Source of the DNA: JADKCL01 sp031424495
GTDB lineage: Bacteria; Bacteroidota; Bacteroidia; J057; JADKCL01
Direction: 5' to 3'
Assembly: GCA_031424495.1 (NCBI GenBank)
Contig: JANPHP010000478.1
Location: 21,286-85,285 of the forward strand
Length of the DNA stretch: 64,000 nt
Shown here: one piece after another, positions 1 through 8,921 of the stretch
Numbering within the stretch: the stretch's first letter is position 1
Layout: every line of letters begins with the position of its first letter
Made by a program: the position numbers and the translations under genes
Notes under the pieces: model-generated
The model's database searches: none
What the model saw: only the letters and a program-made list of their open reading frames with translations
Told to the model about the DNA's origin: nothing

Positions 1-26
1 GGAGGGGTGATCGGGAAAAGGGAAAT

Positions 27-755
27 TCAGTCGATCAGGAAATCTACTGGTAGCCGCTTGATCACTGGACAGCTTCTCAGCAACATCGTAAAAGAGCTTT
101 GCTTGCTCAGAAACAGCTTGATCTTCTCCTTCGCGAACATTTTCTCACTCTCTGTTGTGGCAAGTTTGAATAATGCGATCTCCTTTAAAACCCTGGTATA
201 CTGTCTTTGAATCAAAATTCTCAAGGTTTTGACCGTTTCCCGCGTGGTTGCGTCGTGCCCGTTGTGCAATCGATTGAGAAGTTCTGCTGTGTTTTTGGCC
301 TTTTGATTGCTTTCATCACGCGCTGCAAAACGGATCAATTCACCTTCTAAATCCAGCATGTAGATGATCTCTTCTTCGACATCATCTAGCGGATTGCAGG
401 GATCCAAATAGCCTCCTGCCGGGGTATGCTTGGGGCGCATTTTGTTGGCTTCATTTGCAATCGGCAACAAATTGGTCCATTCATACCGCAGCTCGGCAGC
501 TTCGTTTACGGGAATCACATGGTCAATCTCAAGGCTCCATGCGTCCTCATACTTTCGCTCGGTGAGATAACACTTCGAGAAAAAGTGAAATTCAAAAATT
601 CTGATGATATCAAGGTCACGATACCCGACGGGGGCTTTTGGCTCAGGATTCGTTGCCGGATCATTGCGAAATGCGGCCAATTCATCCAAATAAACCCTGA
701 TACGCTGGTCTGAAAGCGAATTTGGAACCTCCGTGGGGCGGATCAGGTTGATCAT
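27..755 (-). CDS. HNH endonuclease, PtuB-like (Septu-type defence)
   Basis: Probable HNH nuclease subunit of a two-gene Septu-like anti-phage system, cutting nucleic acid when released or activated by the partner ATPase. Residues 76-82 (EIDHVIP) carry the metal-binding Asp-His core. Residues 93-98 (WTNLLP) and Asn101/Asn104 supply the rest of the HNH fold. The motif LDPCNPLDD at 117-125 resembles the LDPC/DDP segment of PtuB/TIGR02646-type HNH proteins. The C-terminal 90 residues look helical. No zinc-binding CxxC pairs are present. The start overlaps the end of the ATPase gene by four bases (ATGA), so the two are translationally coupled. Length (242 aa) fits PtuB. The HNH fold is clear; assignment to Septu rests on the ATPase partner and the LDPC motif. 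Confidence 0.78.
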   Translation of the reverse strand: MINLIRPTEVPNSLSDQRIRVYLDELAAFRNDPATNPEPKAPVGYRDLDIIRIFEFHFFSKCYLTERKYEDAWSLEIDHVIPVNEAAELRYEWTNLLPIANEANKMRPKHTPAGGYLDPCNPLDDVEEEIIYMLDLEGELIRFAARDESNQKAKNTAELLNRLHNGHDATTRETVKTLRILIQRQYTRVLKEIALFKLATTESEKMFAKEKIKLFLSKQSSFTMLLRSCPVIKRLPVDFLID

Positions 756-1963
756 TTCTTCAGGTTCTGCTGGGCTTGATAGTGGATCAGCGTAGACTCC
801 AATTCCAGCCGGAGCGTTGGGGTCAAGACATCCTCATTTTGCTGCATCAAGTCTTTCAGCTTCACGCTTGCGCTCGCCTTGTCAGGCATCTGAAGAATCT
901 CCTTTGCCTTTTCCAAAAACGCATCCGCCACAGGCCCATATTCATTTTCCAATCCAAAATGCGTCTGCATCAGTTCCGAGAAGGCAGCCCCTGGGGTACT
1001 ATTCGGCGCAACCTCTTTGGTGGTGAGATCAAAAACGGTTGCGTTTCGGATACTGGAGATCACAGCAGGCGAATGCGTGGCGACGATGAATTGAATATTT
1101 GGGAATAGGGTCGTGAGTATAGGCAGCACGTGATACTGCAGCTCTAGGTGCAAATGCAATTCGGGCTCATCGATGAAAACAATCCCCGGCGGATCAAGAA
1201 ATCGATCGTTTGCCTCCACTCGAATTGCATCAACTCTTAATTTGATATCCATTAAGAGAGACAAAGACGCTGCAAAACCATCAGGAAGTTCATCGAATTT
1301 CACGGACCGACCATCTCCAAATACAAATTTGAAGTCATACTTATTTTCTAAGAATACTATTTTCAGGGAATTGTCACCAAAAATGTGTCCAAAGTCCTTT
1401 TCCAATTGTTCGAAAAACAAGTTAGTGGCCTCCACCTCATCGGTGCGGTTCCTGATCTGGGAAAAAGCTTGAGCAACCTTTTTATTTACCAGAAACTGGA
1501 TCATCTCAGGTCCCAACTCCGAACTCGGTTTATTTAGTAGCTGCGATGCTCCCATATTTGGCGTTGGGGCCTCTACCGTATTGAACAGTGCCCTCCTGGT
1601 CGCGGAAAAATGAACCCTTACATATAACAGTTTCTTCCAAGCCCCCCAGTGGTTTGTTAATACAACCTTGTCAATGAATTGGTTACCATATTCAAGAGTT
1701 TCAGACTTAGATAAATTGCTGCTACTATATCTATGCGGCCCGGCGCCGACCAGACTGAATAGTTCACCTAAAATGGTAGACTTTCCCGATCCATTTCGAC
1801 CAGTTAAGATTAGATGGGAAAATCCTTCTTCCGTTATCGTGACCGGAATTTCGAAATCTTTGGAAGCAAAGCAGTCTTTTACATGGAAAGACCTTATGTA
1901 TGGGAACTTTTCTAACATGCCTCTTATCCTTTCATTCAGAAAGTTAGTCAATTTATCCCTCAC
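752..1963 (-). CDS. AAA/ABC-like ATPase, PtuA-like (Septu-type defence)
   Basis: SMC/ABC-type ATPase of the AAA_15/AAA_21 class, the likely sensor and regulator of the downstream HNH nuclease. Walker A is GRNGSGKST (55-63), a signature-like ELPDGFAASLSL segment lies at 226-236, Walker B with the catalytic acid is IVFIDEPELHLH (262-273), and the switch histidine is in ATHSP (296-300). At 403 aa it is shorter than many PtuA proteins, with a short insertion between Walker A and the signature. The start chosen is GTG at 1963, whose GTGA overlaps the TGA stop of purB. An in-frame ATG at 1918 is preceded by AAAGGA and could be the true start (388 aa). It is cotranscribed with purB and the HNH gene. 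Confidence 0.8.
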   Translation of the reverse strand: MRDKLTNFLNERIRGMLEKFPYIRSFHVKDCFASKDFEIPVTITEEGFSHLILTGRNGSGKSTILGELFSLVGAGPHRYSSSNLSKSETLEYGNQFIDKVVLTNHWGAWKKLLYVRVHFSATRRALFNTVEAPTPNMGASQLLNKPSSELGPEMIQFLVNKKVAQAFSQIRNRTDEVEATNLFFEQLEKDFGHIFGDNSLKIVFLENKYDFKFVFGDGRSVKFDELPDGFAASLSLLMDIKLRVDAIRVEANDRFLDPPGIVFIDEPELHLHLELQYHVLPILTTLFPNIQFIVATHSPAVISSIRNATVFDLTTKEVAPNSTPGAAFSELMQTHFGLENEYGPVADAFLEKAKEILQMPDKASASVKLKDLMQQNEDVLTPTLRLELESTLIHYQAQQNLKK

Positions 1964-3318
1964 CCATCATACCGCCCAAAATAAGTCTCGGGCCTCACCC
2001 CCCTCAACTCTGCCTTTACGGCTTCGCTCACGTCCAGGCCGTCGATGAAGGCTGCCATGGTCGTTTCGTCGAGCTTGCCTTTGCCGCGGGTGAGGGCTTT
2101 GAGGGCCTCGTAGGGGTTGGGGTAGTTTTCGCGGCGCAGGATGGTTTGGATGGCCTCGGCGACCACGGCCCAGTTGGCCTCCAGGTCGGCGGCGATCATC
2201 GTGCGGTTCACTTCGAGCTTGCCAATACCCTTTTGCAGGGATTGCAGGGCGAGCCATGTATGTGCGAGGGCGGTGCCTGCGTTGCGCAGGACGGTGCTGT
2301 CGGTGAGGTCGCGCTGCAAACGGGAGATCGGCAGCTTGCGGCTCATGAATTCGAGCAGGGTCGTGGAAACGGCGAGGTTGCCCTCGGCATTTTCAAAATC
2401 GATCGGATTCACCTTGTGGGGCATGGCGCTGCTGCCAACCTCTGAGGCCACGACTTTTTGCTTGAAATAGTCTTGGCTGATGTAGAGCCACATGTCTTGC
2501 GAGAGGTCGAGCAAGATGGTATTGATGCGCTTGATGTTGTCAAAGATGCGGCTGATGCCATCGTAGTGGTCGATCTGCGTGGTGGGGCGGCTGCGCCGCA
2601 AGCCGAGCGTCTTGGCCAGGAATATGCCCGCAAAGTCATGCCACTTGATCGCTGGAAACGCGACGTAGTGCGCGTTGAAATTGCCGGTGGCGCCGCCAAA
2701 CTTGCCGGGGTAGTTTTGCTGGGCGAGCTCGTTGAGTTGATCGCCGAGGCGGGCGTAGTAGACCATGATTTCCTTGTGCAGAAGCGTGGGCGAGGCAGGC
2801 TGCCCATGCGTGCGGGCGAGCATGGGAATGTCTTTCCACTCCCCTGCCAGCGTCTCTAGGCGCTTGAGCACTTCGCGGTAGCCGGGAAGCATGACATTGT
2901 ACATGGCGTCGCGCAGCATCATCGGGATCGCGGTATTGTTGATGTCTTGCGACGTCAACCCAAAGTGCAGGTATTCCTTGGCTTGGTCCAGCGCTGGTGA
3001 AATCGCTGAAAAACGCTCCTTCAAGAAATACTCGACAGCCTTCACATCATGGTTGGTGACGAGCTCGATTTCCTTTACCCTACGGGCATCCTCGATTGAG
3101 AAATCGCGGTAGAGGTCGCGCAAAGCTGGAAAAATATCCTCATCCAAGTCGGCGAGGGCAGGAATACCTTCCTCGCACAGGGCGATGAAGTATTCAATCT
3201 CAACCCGGACTTTGTATTGAATAAAGCCCATTTCTGAGAAATACTGGGCGAGCTCCCTTGTTTTATGGTGGTAGCGGCCGTCGATCGGTGAGATTGCTGT
3301 GAGTGCTTCCAATTGCAT
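1960..3318 (-). CDS. purB: Adenylosuccinate lyase
   Basis: Cytoplasmic enzyme acting twice in purine synthesis: it splits SAICAR to AICAR and fumarate, and adenylosuccinate to AMP and fumarate. It belongs to the fumarase/aspartase superfamily and, at 452 aa, has the usual length. The superfamily signature loop GSSAMPHKVNPIDFENAEG is intact in the C-terminal half. The N-terminal SPIDGRY motif and the TSQDINNTA segment are typical of PurB. Its TGA stop is embedded in the GTG start region of the downstream ATPase gene, so a housekeeping gene heads an operon ending in a defence pair. A Bacteroidota -7 element lies upstream at 3343-3350. Confidence 0.96.
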   Translation of the reverse strand: MQLEALTAISPIDGRYHHKTRELAQYFSEMGFIQYKVRVEIEYFIALCEEGIPALADLDEDIFPALRDLYRDFSIEDARRVKEIELVTNHDVKAVEYFLKERFSAISPALDQAKEYLHFGLTSQDINNTAIPMMLRDAMYNVMLPGYREVLKRLETLAGEWKDIPMLARTHGQPASPTLLHKEIMVYYARLGDQLNELAQQNYPGKFGGATGNFNAHYVAFPAIKWHDFAGIFLAKTLGLRRSRPTTQIDHYDGISRIFDNIKRINTILLDLSQDMWLYISQDYFKQKVVASEVGSSAMPHKVNPIDFENAEGNLAVSTTLLEFMSRKLPISRLQRDLTDSTVLRNAGTALAHTWLALQSLQKGIGKLEVNRTMIAADLEANWAVVAEAIQTILRRENYPNPYEALKALTRGKGKLDETTMAAFIDGLDVSEAVKAELRGVRPETYFGRYDG

Positions 3319-3342
3319 GATTTACGCGATTTTGCGAAACGC

Positions 3343-3350
3343 CAAAGATA
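3343..3350 (-). promoter_or_regulatory. Possible -7 element for purB
   Basis: The minus strand reads TATCTTTG, matching the Bacteroidota -7 consensus TANNTTTG, 25 bases before the purB start. No convincing TTTG box sits at the expected 19-20 base distance, so only half of the promoter is supported. Confidence 0.35.
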
Positions 3351-3418
3351 GCAATAACCGTCAATGCACGGTGGATGTGCTTAGGATTTGTGGCTAGATT
3401 TCATCAAAACTTGATGTG

Positions 3419-4012
3419 CTAGCGCAACTTTGGATGGGCAGATGAGGCTGTTTGTTGATTCACGAGTCGGTCAGGTAGCTCGTGAAATGAACAATCGATC
3501 TCCTTGGCGGCTTCGCCAAAGACTGCTTGACGCTCCCGATGGGTCCAACCGATGAGCTGGTAAAAGCGGTCTGCGCTTTCAAAAACAGAGATGTGATAGT
3601 ACACTTCGAGCGGTGCCCGCTCGCTCACGACGGCTGCAAACATATCGACCGTCTGACAATGCAAGCCATTGACCTCCAATGTATCACGGTGACTTACATT
3701 GACGGTGTCAAAGGCCGTCGCAATCGTGTTTTCGACAAAATTGGCATAGTCGCCCAATTGGTACTTGACCTTGAGCTGGGCGATTTGATCCTTGTTTTCA
3801 GGGATGCCTACCAAAAAATAGCCGCCTCTTTCATCAGCATATTGCAAAGGTGCAAATTCATGCAAGTCATTGCAGGGCAACAAATTAGAAGGGATGGCGA
3901 TGCCAAATTGGCCTTCGACATCGACCTCTCGCGTGGGTTTCATACCCCCGCGGTTACAGGCACTCAAGGTTACAAGCAGCGCAAGTGCTAAGATGGTTAC
4001 ATATTTCCGCAT
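3419..4012 (-). CDS. Hypothetical lipoprotein
   Basis: Unrecognised secreted protein of 197 aa. From the ATG at 4012 it begins with a Lys/Arg-led hydrophobic signal ending in the lipobox LSAC, so it is probably anchored to a membrane through Cys19. An upstream in-frame ATG at 4042 would add ten residues before the signal and is less likely. The mature part is a mixed alpha/beta domain with no motif I can name. The next gene upstream on this strand begins well beyond it and it is probably transcribed alone. Function unknown. Confidence 0.7.
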   Translation of the reverse strand: MRKYVTILALALLVTLSACNRGGMKPTREVDVEGQFGIAIPSNLLPCNDLHEFAPLQYADERGGYFLVGIPENKDQIAQLKVKYQLGDYANFVENTIATAFDTVNVSHRDTLEVNGLHCQTVDMFAAVVSERAPLEVYYHISVFESADRFYQLIGWTHRERQAVFGEAAKEIDCSFHELPDRLVNQQTASSAHPKLR

Positions 4013-4150
4013 AATTCCGTTTACAAAGATACGGAAACCCAAGGGCAGGGGTAGGTTTTGGAGCTGCGAAATGGGTAGATGCTTAAGTCAAACGAGGGCG
4101 AATTCCCATTTATGCCTGATTATCAACACTTTTAACAAAAATGCCAGCCT

Positions 4151-5668
4151 TCACTTTTTGCCCTTGAGCTGCTCCAAAGATGCTTTGCAACGCTGCTCCA
4201 AACCAGCTTGATAGTCATAGTTGTCATAAGTCAGTGCGACTTGGTATTCCTTTCGCGCATTCACCCAATCGGCCTCTAGCTCCAACATCCGCCCCAAATA
4301 ATAGTGTGAATAGGCCTTCATCCAAAGATTTCGGCCGGGTTGCGTCGCAAAACAAGCGAGGTAACTTGCCTTCGCAAGGCGCGTCGAATCCAATTCCTGC
4401 CAATTGCGGCCCAGCCTGTACCAGAGCTCACAACGCTCATTCTCAGTGCACTGAGGCTGCCGTTGTTCGATGGGAATGAGCTTCTTGAGCGATCGCTGGT
4501 AATAGCCGCCGTCAAACAGGTTGCGGGCCTCGTAGAGTTCGCGCTCGGTCTCGCTCGGCGCCCGCAACAGGTAGATCGCAGCTTGTGACAATGCGTATTC
4601 ATCTACATCAAAATCAGAGCTTTCGGCTTTGGTAAGTTGATGAAAGACCACCTTGGATTCCACGTACCGTCCCATGAGCACAAGCGACATCGCCTTCTTG
4701 TAGACGGCATCGGCGTACAAGGTCTTGCCATGGTAGAGCTGCAGGAAACGATCCATTTGAGTAATGCAGGCTGCATATTCCAATCTGAAAAAATGGGCCT
4801 TTGCCCGGCTGTAGTGCCAAATCGGCAGGTCATCTGCTTGTTTGTTGGCGAGCAGGGAGGCTTCTTTGGATTCGACGAGGGCGATGGCTTTGTCGGCTTG
4901 GCGGGTTTCGAGGTAGGCCGAGAGTAGCAAGTAGTTGGCGATCTTGCTGTTGGGCTCAGCGGCAACCATCCTCTTGGCTCGGGCCACAGCTTCATCAGGC
5001 TTGCCGAGCATGTTTTTTTCAAAGTAAAACAGCATGAGGTCGGCCTCTTGGGGCAATAGGTGGCTTGATTTTGCAGCCTGCTCCAATTGTTGGACGCCCA
5101 ACTGCAGATTTGCGCCGAAACACAGCACGTTGCCTAGCCATTTGAGTTTTTTGGGAATGGCGCTCATGCCGACATTGAAAATGCCCAGCAGTTTCAGTTG
5201 CTCCTTGTTTTTGGGAAAAACCTGCGAATTGCGGTAGATGAGTGTACAGGCGCTCTTGAGTTCCAAGGCACCTGCAACATTTTTTTTGTCCATGGCCTTG
5301 ACAGCGCCTCGCAAGAAAAAGATCTCGGCAGCCATCAGGTCCTTTTCGGGATCTGTCTCGGGTAAATCTTGGATGACCTCGAGGGCCGACTTGCTGTGGG
5401 CGAGAAATGCGGTAAGGAGCGGCGCATCCTCGTGGAGCAGGTACTGCACGAAGAGGATGCGCGTTTCATAGTACCACTTGAGCTTGGCTTCGGGCTCCTG
5501 TGCGCTGAGAGCAGTGGCCTTGTCGAGTTCTAGGTTGATGATGGCATGCTCGATTTCGGCCTGTCGGCTAGCGCCTTGGGCAAAAAGATGGGCGCAGCCC
5601 AACAGCAACAACACAACGAAGGCGGCAGTCCTGCACATTGCAGCAAATATCCTCAATTTGCGTTTCAA
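4151..5668 (-). CDS. TPR-like repeat protein, exported
   Basis: Protein of 505 aa starting with an N-terminal hydrophobic signal segment (about residues 10-30, ending near LFAQG), followed by helical repeats of TPR character. The repeats include segments such as PEAKLKWYYETR, PNSKIANYLLLSAYLE and AKASYLACFA. Such proteins act as periplasmic or outer-membrane scaffolds; the partner here is unknown. It lies downstream of the Nif3/zinc-ribbon pair on the same strand, but a terminator hairpin at 5677-5704 separates it from them, so it probably has its own promoter. No catalytic motif is visible. Confidence 0.7.
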   Translation of the reverse strand: MKRKLRIFAAMCRTAAFVVLLLLGCAHLFAQGASRQAEIEHAIINLELDKATALSAQEPEAKLKWYYETRILFVQYLLHEDAPLLTAFLAHSKSALEVIQDLPETDPEKDLMAAEIFFLRGAVKAMDKKNVAGALELKSACTLIYRNSQVFPKNKEQLKLLGIFNVGMSAIPKKLKWLGNVLCFGANLQLGVQQLEQAAKSSHLLPQEADLMLFYFEKNMLGKPDEAVARAKRMVAAEPNSKIANYLLLSAYLETRQADKAIALVESKEASLLANKQADDLPIWHYSRAKAHFFRLEYAACITQMDRFLQLYHGKTLYADAVYKKAMSLVLMGRYVESKVVFHQLTKAESSDFDVDEYALSQAAIYLLRAPSETERELYEARNLFDGGYYQRSLKKLIPIEQRQPQCTENERCELWYRLGRNWQELDSTRLAKASYLACFATQPGRNLWMKAYSHYYLGRMLELEADWVNARKEYQVALTYDNYDYQAGLEQRCKASLEQLKGKK

Positions 5669-5676
5669 GCGGTATG

Positions 5677-5704
5677 AAAAAGGCGTTCCGTGGGGGAACG
5701 CCTT
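5677..5704 (-). terminator. Rho-independent terminator after the zinc-ribbon gene
   Basis: On the minus strand a 10-bp perfect stem (AAGGCGTTCC paired with GGAACGCCTT, 5-base loop) runs directly into a short T run. It lies 23 bases after the stop of the zinc-ribbon gene and just before the TPR gene. Confidence 0.75.
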
Positions 5705-5726
5705 GTGATTTCATTTTCAAGTGAGC

Positions 5727-6482
5727 TTAGACGCGCTCGGCGTCGGCCACTTCAAACTCTGCAAAGAAGCTTTGGTCCACAAGCATGCGGCCACAGTTTT
5801 CACAGAATAGCAGTTTCTTTTTCTGGCGAATCTCCAACTGTGTCTGCGGCGGAATGATTGCAAAGCAACCTCCACAAGCATCGCGGTCGGTGGATACGAT
5901 GGCCAAACCATTGCGCATGTTGCGACGAATCTTGCCGTAGGCATCGAAGATGCGCTTGTCTACCAGCTTGCTGGCTTCACCGCTTTCATCGCGGAGGCGT
6001 TGCTCCTCCAATTCGGTCTCTTTGACAATGATCTCGAGTTCCTTTTTCTTTTCGATGAGGTCGTTGCCGCGCTCATCTACTTGGCCTTGGGTGTCTGCCA
6101 AGAGCACATTTTTTTGCTCAATCTGATCACCGATCTGATTGATCTTCTTCTCAGAAGTCAAGATCTCAAGATTGGCATACTCGACTTCCTTGGTGAGGGC
6201 CTCATACTCCCGGTTGTTCTTGACCGAGGTGAGTTGCTCTTCGTATTTACGAATCTGGGCACCAAAGTCCTTGATGTTGGCCTTGCGCTTCAGGATTTCA
6301 TTGCGGAGCTCCTCGATGTCGGCGACAATCTTGGCTTTTTTACCCTCTAGACCTTGAATCTCAAAGTCCAACTCGTCGACCTCCTCGGGTAGCGAACCGC
6401 GAAGAACAATGATCTTATCAAGCAGGGAATCAACGTATTGGAGCTTTGCAAGCGCTCTCAATTTTTCCACGATACCGTCCAT
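5727..6482 (-). CDS. Coiled-coil C4-type zinc-ribbon protein (DUF164/CT398-like)
   Basis: Protein of 251 aa made of a long heptad-rich helical hairpin (about residues 10-180), then a C-terminal zinc ribbon with paired cysteines in CGGC and CENCG, about 20 residues apart. This is the architecture of the widespread zf-RING_7/DUF164 family (CT398 and HP0958 relatives), which have been linked to RNA or secretion-apparatus binding. The gene lies four bases after the Nif3-like gene, a pairing that recurs in many bacteria and suggests a shared though poorly understood function. A terminator follows. Confidence 0.85.
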   Translation of the reverse strand: MDGIVEKLRALAKLQYVDSLLDKIIVLRGSLPEEVDELDFEIQGLEGKKAKIVADIEELRNEILKRKANIKDFGAQIRKYEEQLTSVKNNREYEALTKEVEYANLEILTSEKKINQIGDQIEQKNVLLADTQGQVDERGNDLIEKKKELEIIVKETELEEQRLRDESGEASKLVDKRIFDAYGKIRRNMRNGLAIVSTDRDACGGCFAIIPPQTQLEIRQKKKLLFCENCGRMLVDQSFFAEFEVADAERV

Positions 6483-6486
6483 GTGC

Positions 6487-7494
6487 TCAGCAGTATTTTA
6501 CTGGATTGGTTTTTATTTCAGACAAACGAACCGCAAAAGTAGTAAAAGTTTTTGACAAGTGCGCATGTAAAAGATTTGAGGTAAACTGCTCTGATTCGTG
6601 ATGACCGATATCGAGGAGCAGCAACCTGTCTTCATTGTCAAAAAACTTGTGGTAGGTGATGTCACCTGTGACAAATGCGTGTGCGCCTGCCGAGATGGCA
6701 TTGCCAGTGAGAAAGCTGCCTGCGCCACCACACCAAGCGACGCGTTGGATCAAGTCGAGCGGGGCATCTGCGTAGCGGATGCCTCCGCAACCAAAGCGCT
6801 CCTTGACCATGGCAAGAAAATCTGCCTTGCGCATGGGCTCAGGCAACATGCCGATCATGCCGGAGCCTACTTCGCCATCGCTGTCGAGCGTCGGCGAGAA
6901 GTTGAAGATACGCTCACTTGCACCCGGCACTGCACACATCGCTTGCAGCACAGCCCCTTTGAAATAGGTCGGCACGATGCATTCGACACGCACTTGCTCC
7001 TGCTCAGCGCTGTTGCGCAGGTCGCGTGCCCCCGCCCCTGTGAGCGCCTCCGCGAGTGCAGGCATGGTCGACGCGTCGGCATGCACGACCATTTTCAAGA
7101 GCTGATCGCGCTTGGGGCTTAGTATCCGCATGTCCTGCATTCCCATGCGTTCCCCGATCATGCGGTTCACACCCGACTGCACGTTGTCCAGATTGGTGTG
7201 GCAAGCGTATAGCGCAATGTCGGCCTTGATGGCCTTCAGGATAATGCGGCTCACGTAGCTGTCGCCGATGAGGCGCTTGATCCCTGTGAACCAGATTGGG
7301 TGATGGGTCACGATCATATTGATGCCCAGAGCCTGCGCCTCATCGATCAGTGACTCGGTCACGTCCAGGTTGATGAGCACACCCCTGACCTCGGCGTCGG
7401 GATCGCCGACCAGCAATCCGACATTGTCATAAGACTCAGCCAGACTTGTGGGCGCCCATGCCTCGATGCTGCGTGCGATATCTTTGATTTTCAT
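6487..7494 (-). CDS. Nif3-like dinuclear metal centre protein
   Basis: Member of the NIF3/YbgI family, hexameric proteins with a dinuclear metal site, sometimes annotated as GTP cyclohydrolase 1 type 2. Metal ligands are visible in THHPIWF and HTNLDN in the N-terminal half, and in GDITYHKF and DIGHHESE near the C-terminus. A central insertion (about residues 130-230) corresponds to the CutA/PII-like domain found in longer family members, consistent with 335 aa. It is the first gene of the Nif3/zinc-ribbon pair, with four bases between them. The physiological substrate is not settled for this family. Confidence 0.92.
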   Translation of the reverse strand: MKIKDIARSIEAWAPTSLAESYDNVGLLVGDPDAEVRGVLINLDVTESLIDEAQALGINMIVTHHPIWFTGIKRLIGDSYVSRIILKAIKADIALYACHTNLDNVQSGVNRMIGERMGMQDMRILSPKRDQLLKMVVHADASTMPALAEALTGAGARDLRNSAEQEQVRVECIVPTYFKGAVLQAMCAVPGASERIFNFSPTLDSDGEVGSGMIGMLPEPMRKADFLAMVKERFGCGGIRYADAPLDLIQRVAWCGGAGSFLTGNAISAGAHAFVTGDITYHKFFDNEDRLLLLDIGHHESEQFTSNLLHAHLSKTFTTFAVRLSEIKTNPVKYC

Positions 7495-7523
7495 ATACCT
7501 TCAATAATCGTCATCAGCGACGG

Positions 7524-7585
7524 GAAAAAGAAAATTCCCGCACATGCTTGCCCGCAATTGTGCAGGGCAGAGCGTGTGCGGGAAT
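7524..7585 (-). terminator. Terminator after the beta-propeller lipoprotein gene
   Basis: On the minus strand an 11-bp outer stem (ATTCCCGCACA with TGTGCGGGAAT) encloses further partial pairing around GCCC/GGGC and is followed by a T-rich run. It lies 12 bases after the stop at 7597. Confidence 0.75.
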
Positions 7586-7596
7586 CGCAAAAATGA

Positions 7597-8520
7597 TCAA
7601 TTGCCTTCGACGATCGACAATTTGTTCTCCATCATCTTGGGCAGATAAGTCTTTTTGGAAGCGAGGTCGTAATAGAAATCTGCTGGACCTTTGATCGAGT
7701 CACTAGCGACCTCCGTCACGGCGCCGGTCTGCAGGTTCAGTTTTTCCAAGTGCGCGGTGCCCCAGTCAGAAAACAAGAGGGAGCCGTCGGCGGTCAAAGC
7801 TACGCCATCGAGGCCACCGGTGTGTGTACCGAGCTGCTTCACTGCGCCTGACTTGCCATCAATCGCGATCACACGTCCTTTGGGCTTCTTTTCAGAGCCG
7901 TATTCAACGCAGTAGATTTTGTTTTCTTCGCTGGCATAGACCATGCCGTTGGGGCCATTGAGCTCGCCGGTCTTCATTTTCTCAAAGCTTTGGGTTTTGA
8001 GATTGATCTTGAAGATGGCGTTGGCGTCGGTCGAGGAGACGAGCAGCGTGCTGTCGTTCATGACCGCCATGTCGTTCAGGAAGGTGGTGTTGAATTTCGC
8101 GAAGTCGTAGACAAAAGTCTGCTCGACCTTCTGGAGATCGATCGCCACCACGCGGTCGATGTCGGCCACGTATAGATTTTTACCCACGATGACCATGCCT
8201 TTGGGCGCATTGAGTTGGAGGGCAGCCCACTTGTCTTTGTCGATCCAGTTGTCGGCGGCCATGTTCAGTTTCATGATGCGTCCATCACCGTCTTTTTCCA
8301 TCGGTTCCAGTTTCACACCGACATTGGAGACATAGAGGAACTCACCATCGGAAGCAACGCTTTCGGGAGAATTGAATTCTGGAGCGACAGCTTGTGGTGC
8401 GGGCACCGAGTCGACTTTGGTGGAGTCACCGCCATTGCCGCTATTGGCAGCAGGCTTGGATTCACAACCCAAAAACACCGAAAAAGACAGCGCAATCGCG
8501 CCTAAGATCAAATTTTTCAT
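7597..8520 (-). CDS. SMP-30/gluconolactonase-like beta-propeller lipoprotein
   Basis: Secreted lipoprotein of 307 aa. The signal ends in the lipobox FLGC near residue 19, followed by a Ser/Gly/Pro-rich linker. The rest is a six-bladed propeller of the SMP-30/NHL type, with blade motifs such as SPESVASDGEFLYVSN, APKGMVIVGKNLYVAD and LDGVALTADGSLLFSDWG. Family members bind a divalent metal and hydrolyse sugar lactones, but many bacterial relatives are of unknown substrate. It is transcribed alone, with a terminator directly downstream. The fold is well supported; enzymatic activity is inferred only. Confidence 0.8.
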   Translation of the reverse strand: MKNLILGAIALSFSVFLGCESKPAANSGNGGDSTKVDSVPAPQAVAPEFNSPESVASDGEFLYVSNVGVKLEPMEKDGDGRIMKLNMAADNWIDKDKWAALQLNAPKGMVIVGKNLYVADIDRVVAIDLQKVEQTFVYDFAKFNTTFLNDMAVMNDSTLLVSSTDANAIFKINLKTQSFEKMKTGELNGPNGMVYASEENKIYCVEYGSEKKPKGRVIAIDGKSGAVKQLGTHTGGLDGVALTADGSLLFSDWGTAHLEKLNLQTGAVTEVASDSIKGPADFYYDLASKKTYLPKMMENKLSIVEGN

Positions 8521-8921
8521 AGACTATGTTGACAATAAAGACTTCAAATTTGCATAAAAAGGCGATTTCTCCGCCAGAAGATGGCGCATAGGATCACCAT
8601 TTCAGGAGACAAACATGTGGAATGGAAATTTGTTTTTGATTACCTTGGCGCAACACAAAAAATCGCGGCTGCGTGATGGATGGTATAGAGGGAAATGTTG
8701 GATGGGGATCGAACAATCAGAATGCATCAAAAGCAAAAAAATGCTTCAGCCAAAAAAATTTCAAATAAAAATGGTATCTTTCGAATGGCAAGTCTCGTGG
8801 GTTGCCTAGTTTATGATTCTTCCATAACGCTTTAGCACAATTCAGTTTTCTCATTGAGATGTGCTGGAGAACCTTGATTCCACGATTCTTTCTGACGAAA
8901 CCTATTACAATAACATAGCCC
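8521..8921. other. Intergenic region between divergent genes
   Basis: About 400 bases between the divergent propeller lipoprotein gene and the DUF5060 gene. It is A+T-richer than its surroundings, with several runs of six to seven A. It presumably holds both promoters. I see no convincing ORF, RNA gene or repeat. Confidence 0.5.

Noticed and set aside
3419..4042. Start of the lipoprotein at 4042
   Set aside because: It places ten residues before the signal peptide; ATG at 4012 directly begins a normal lipoprotein signal.
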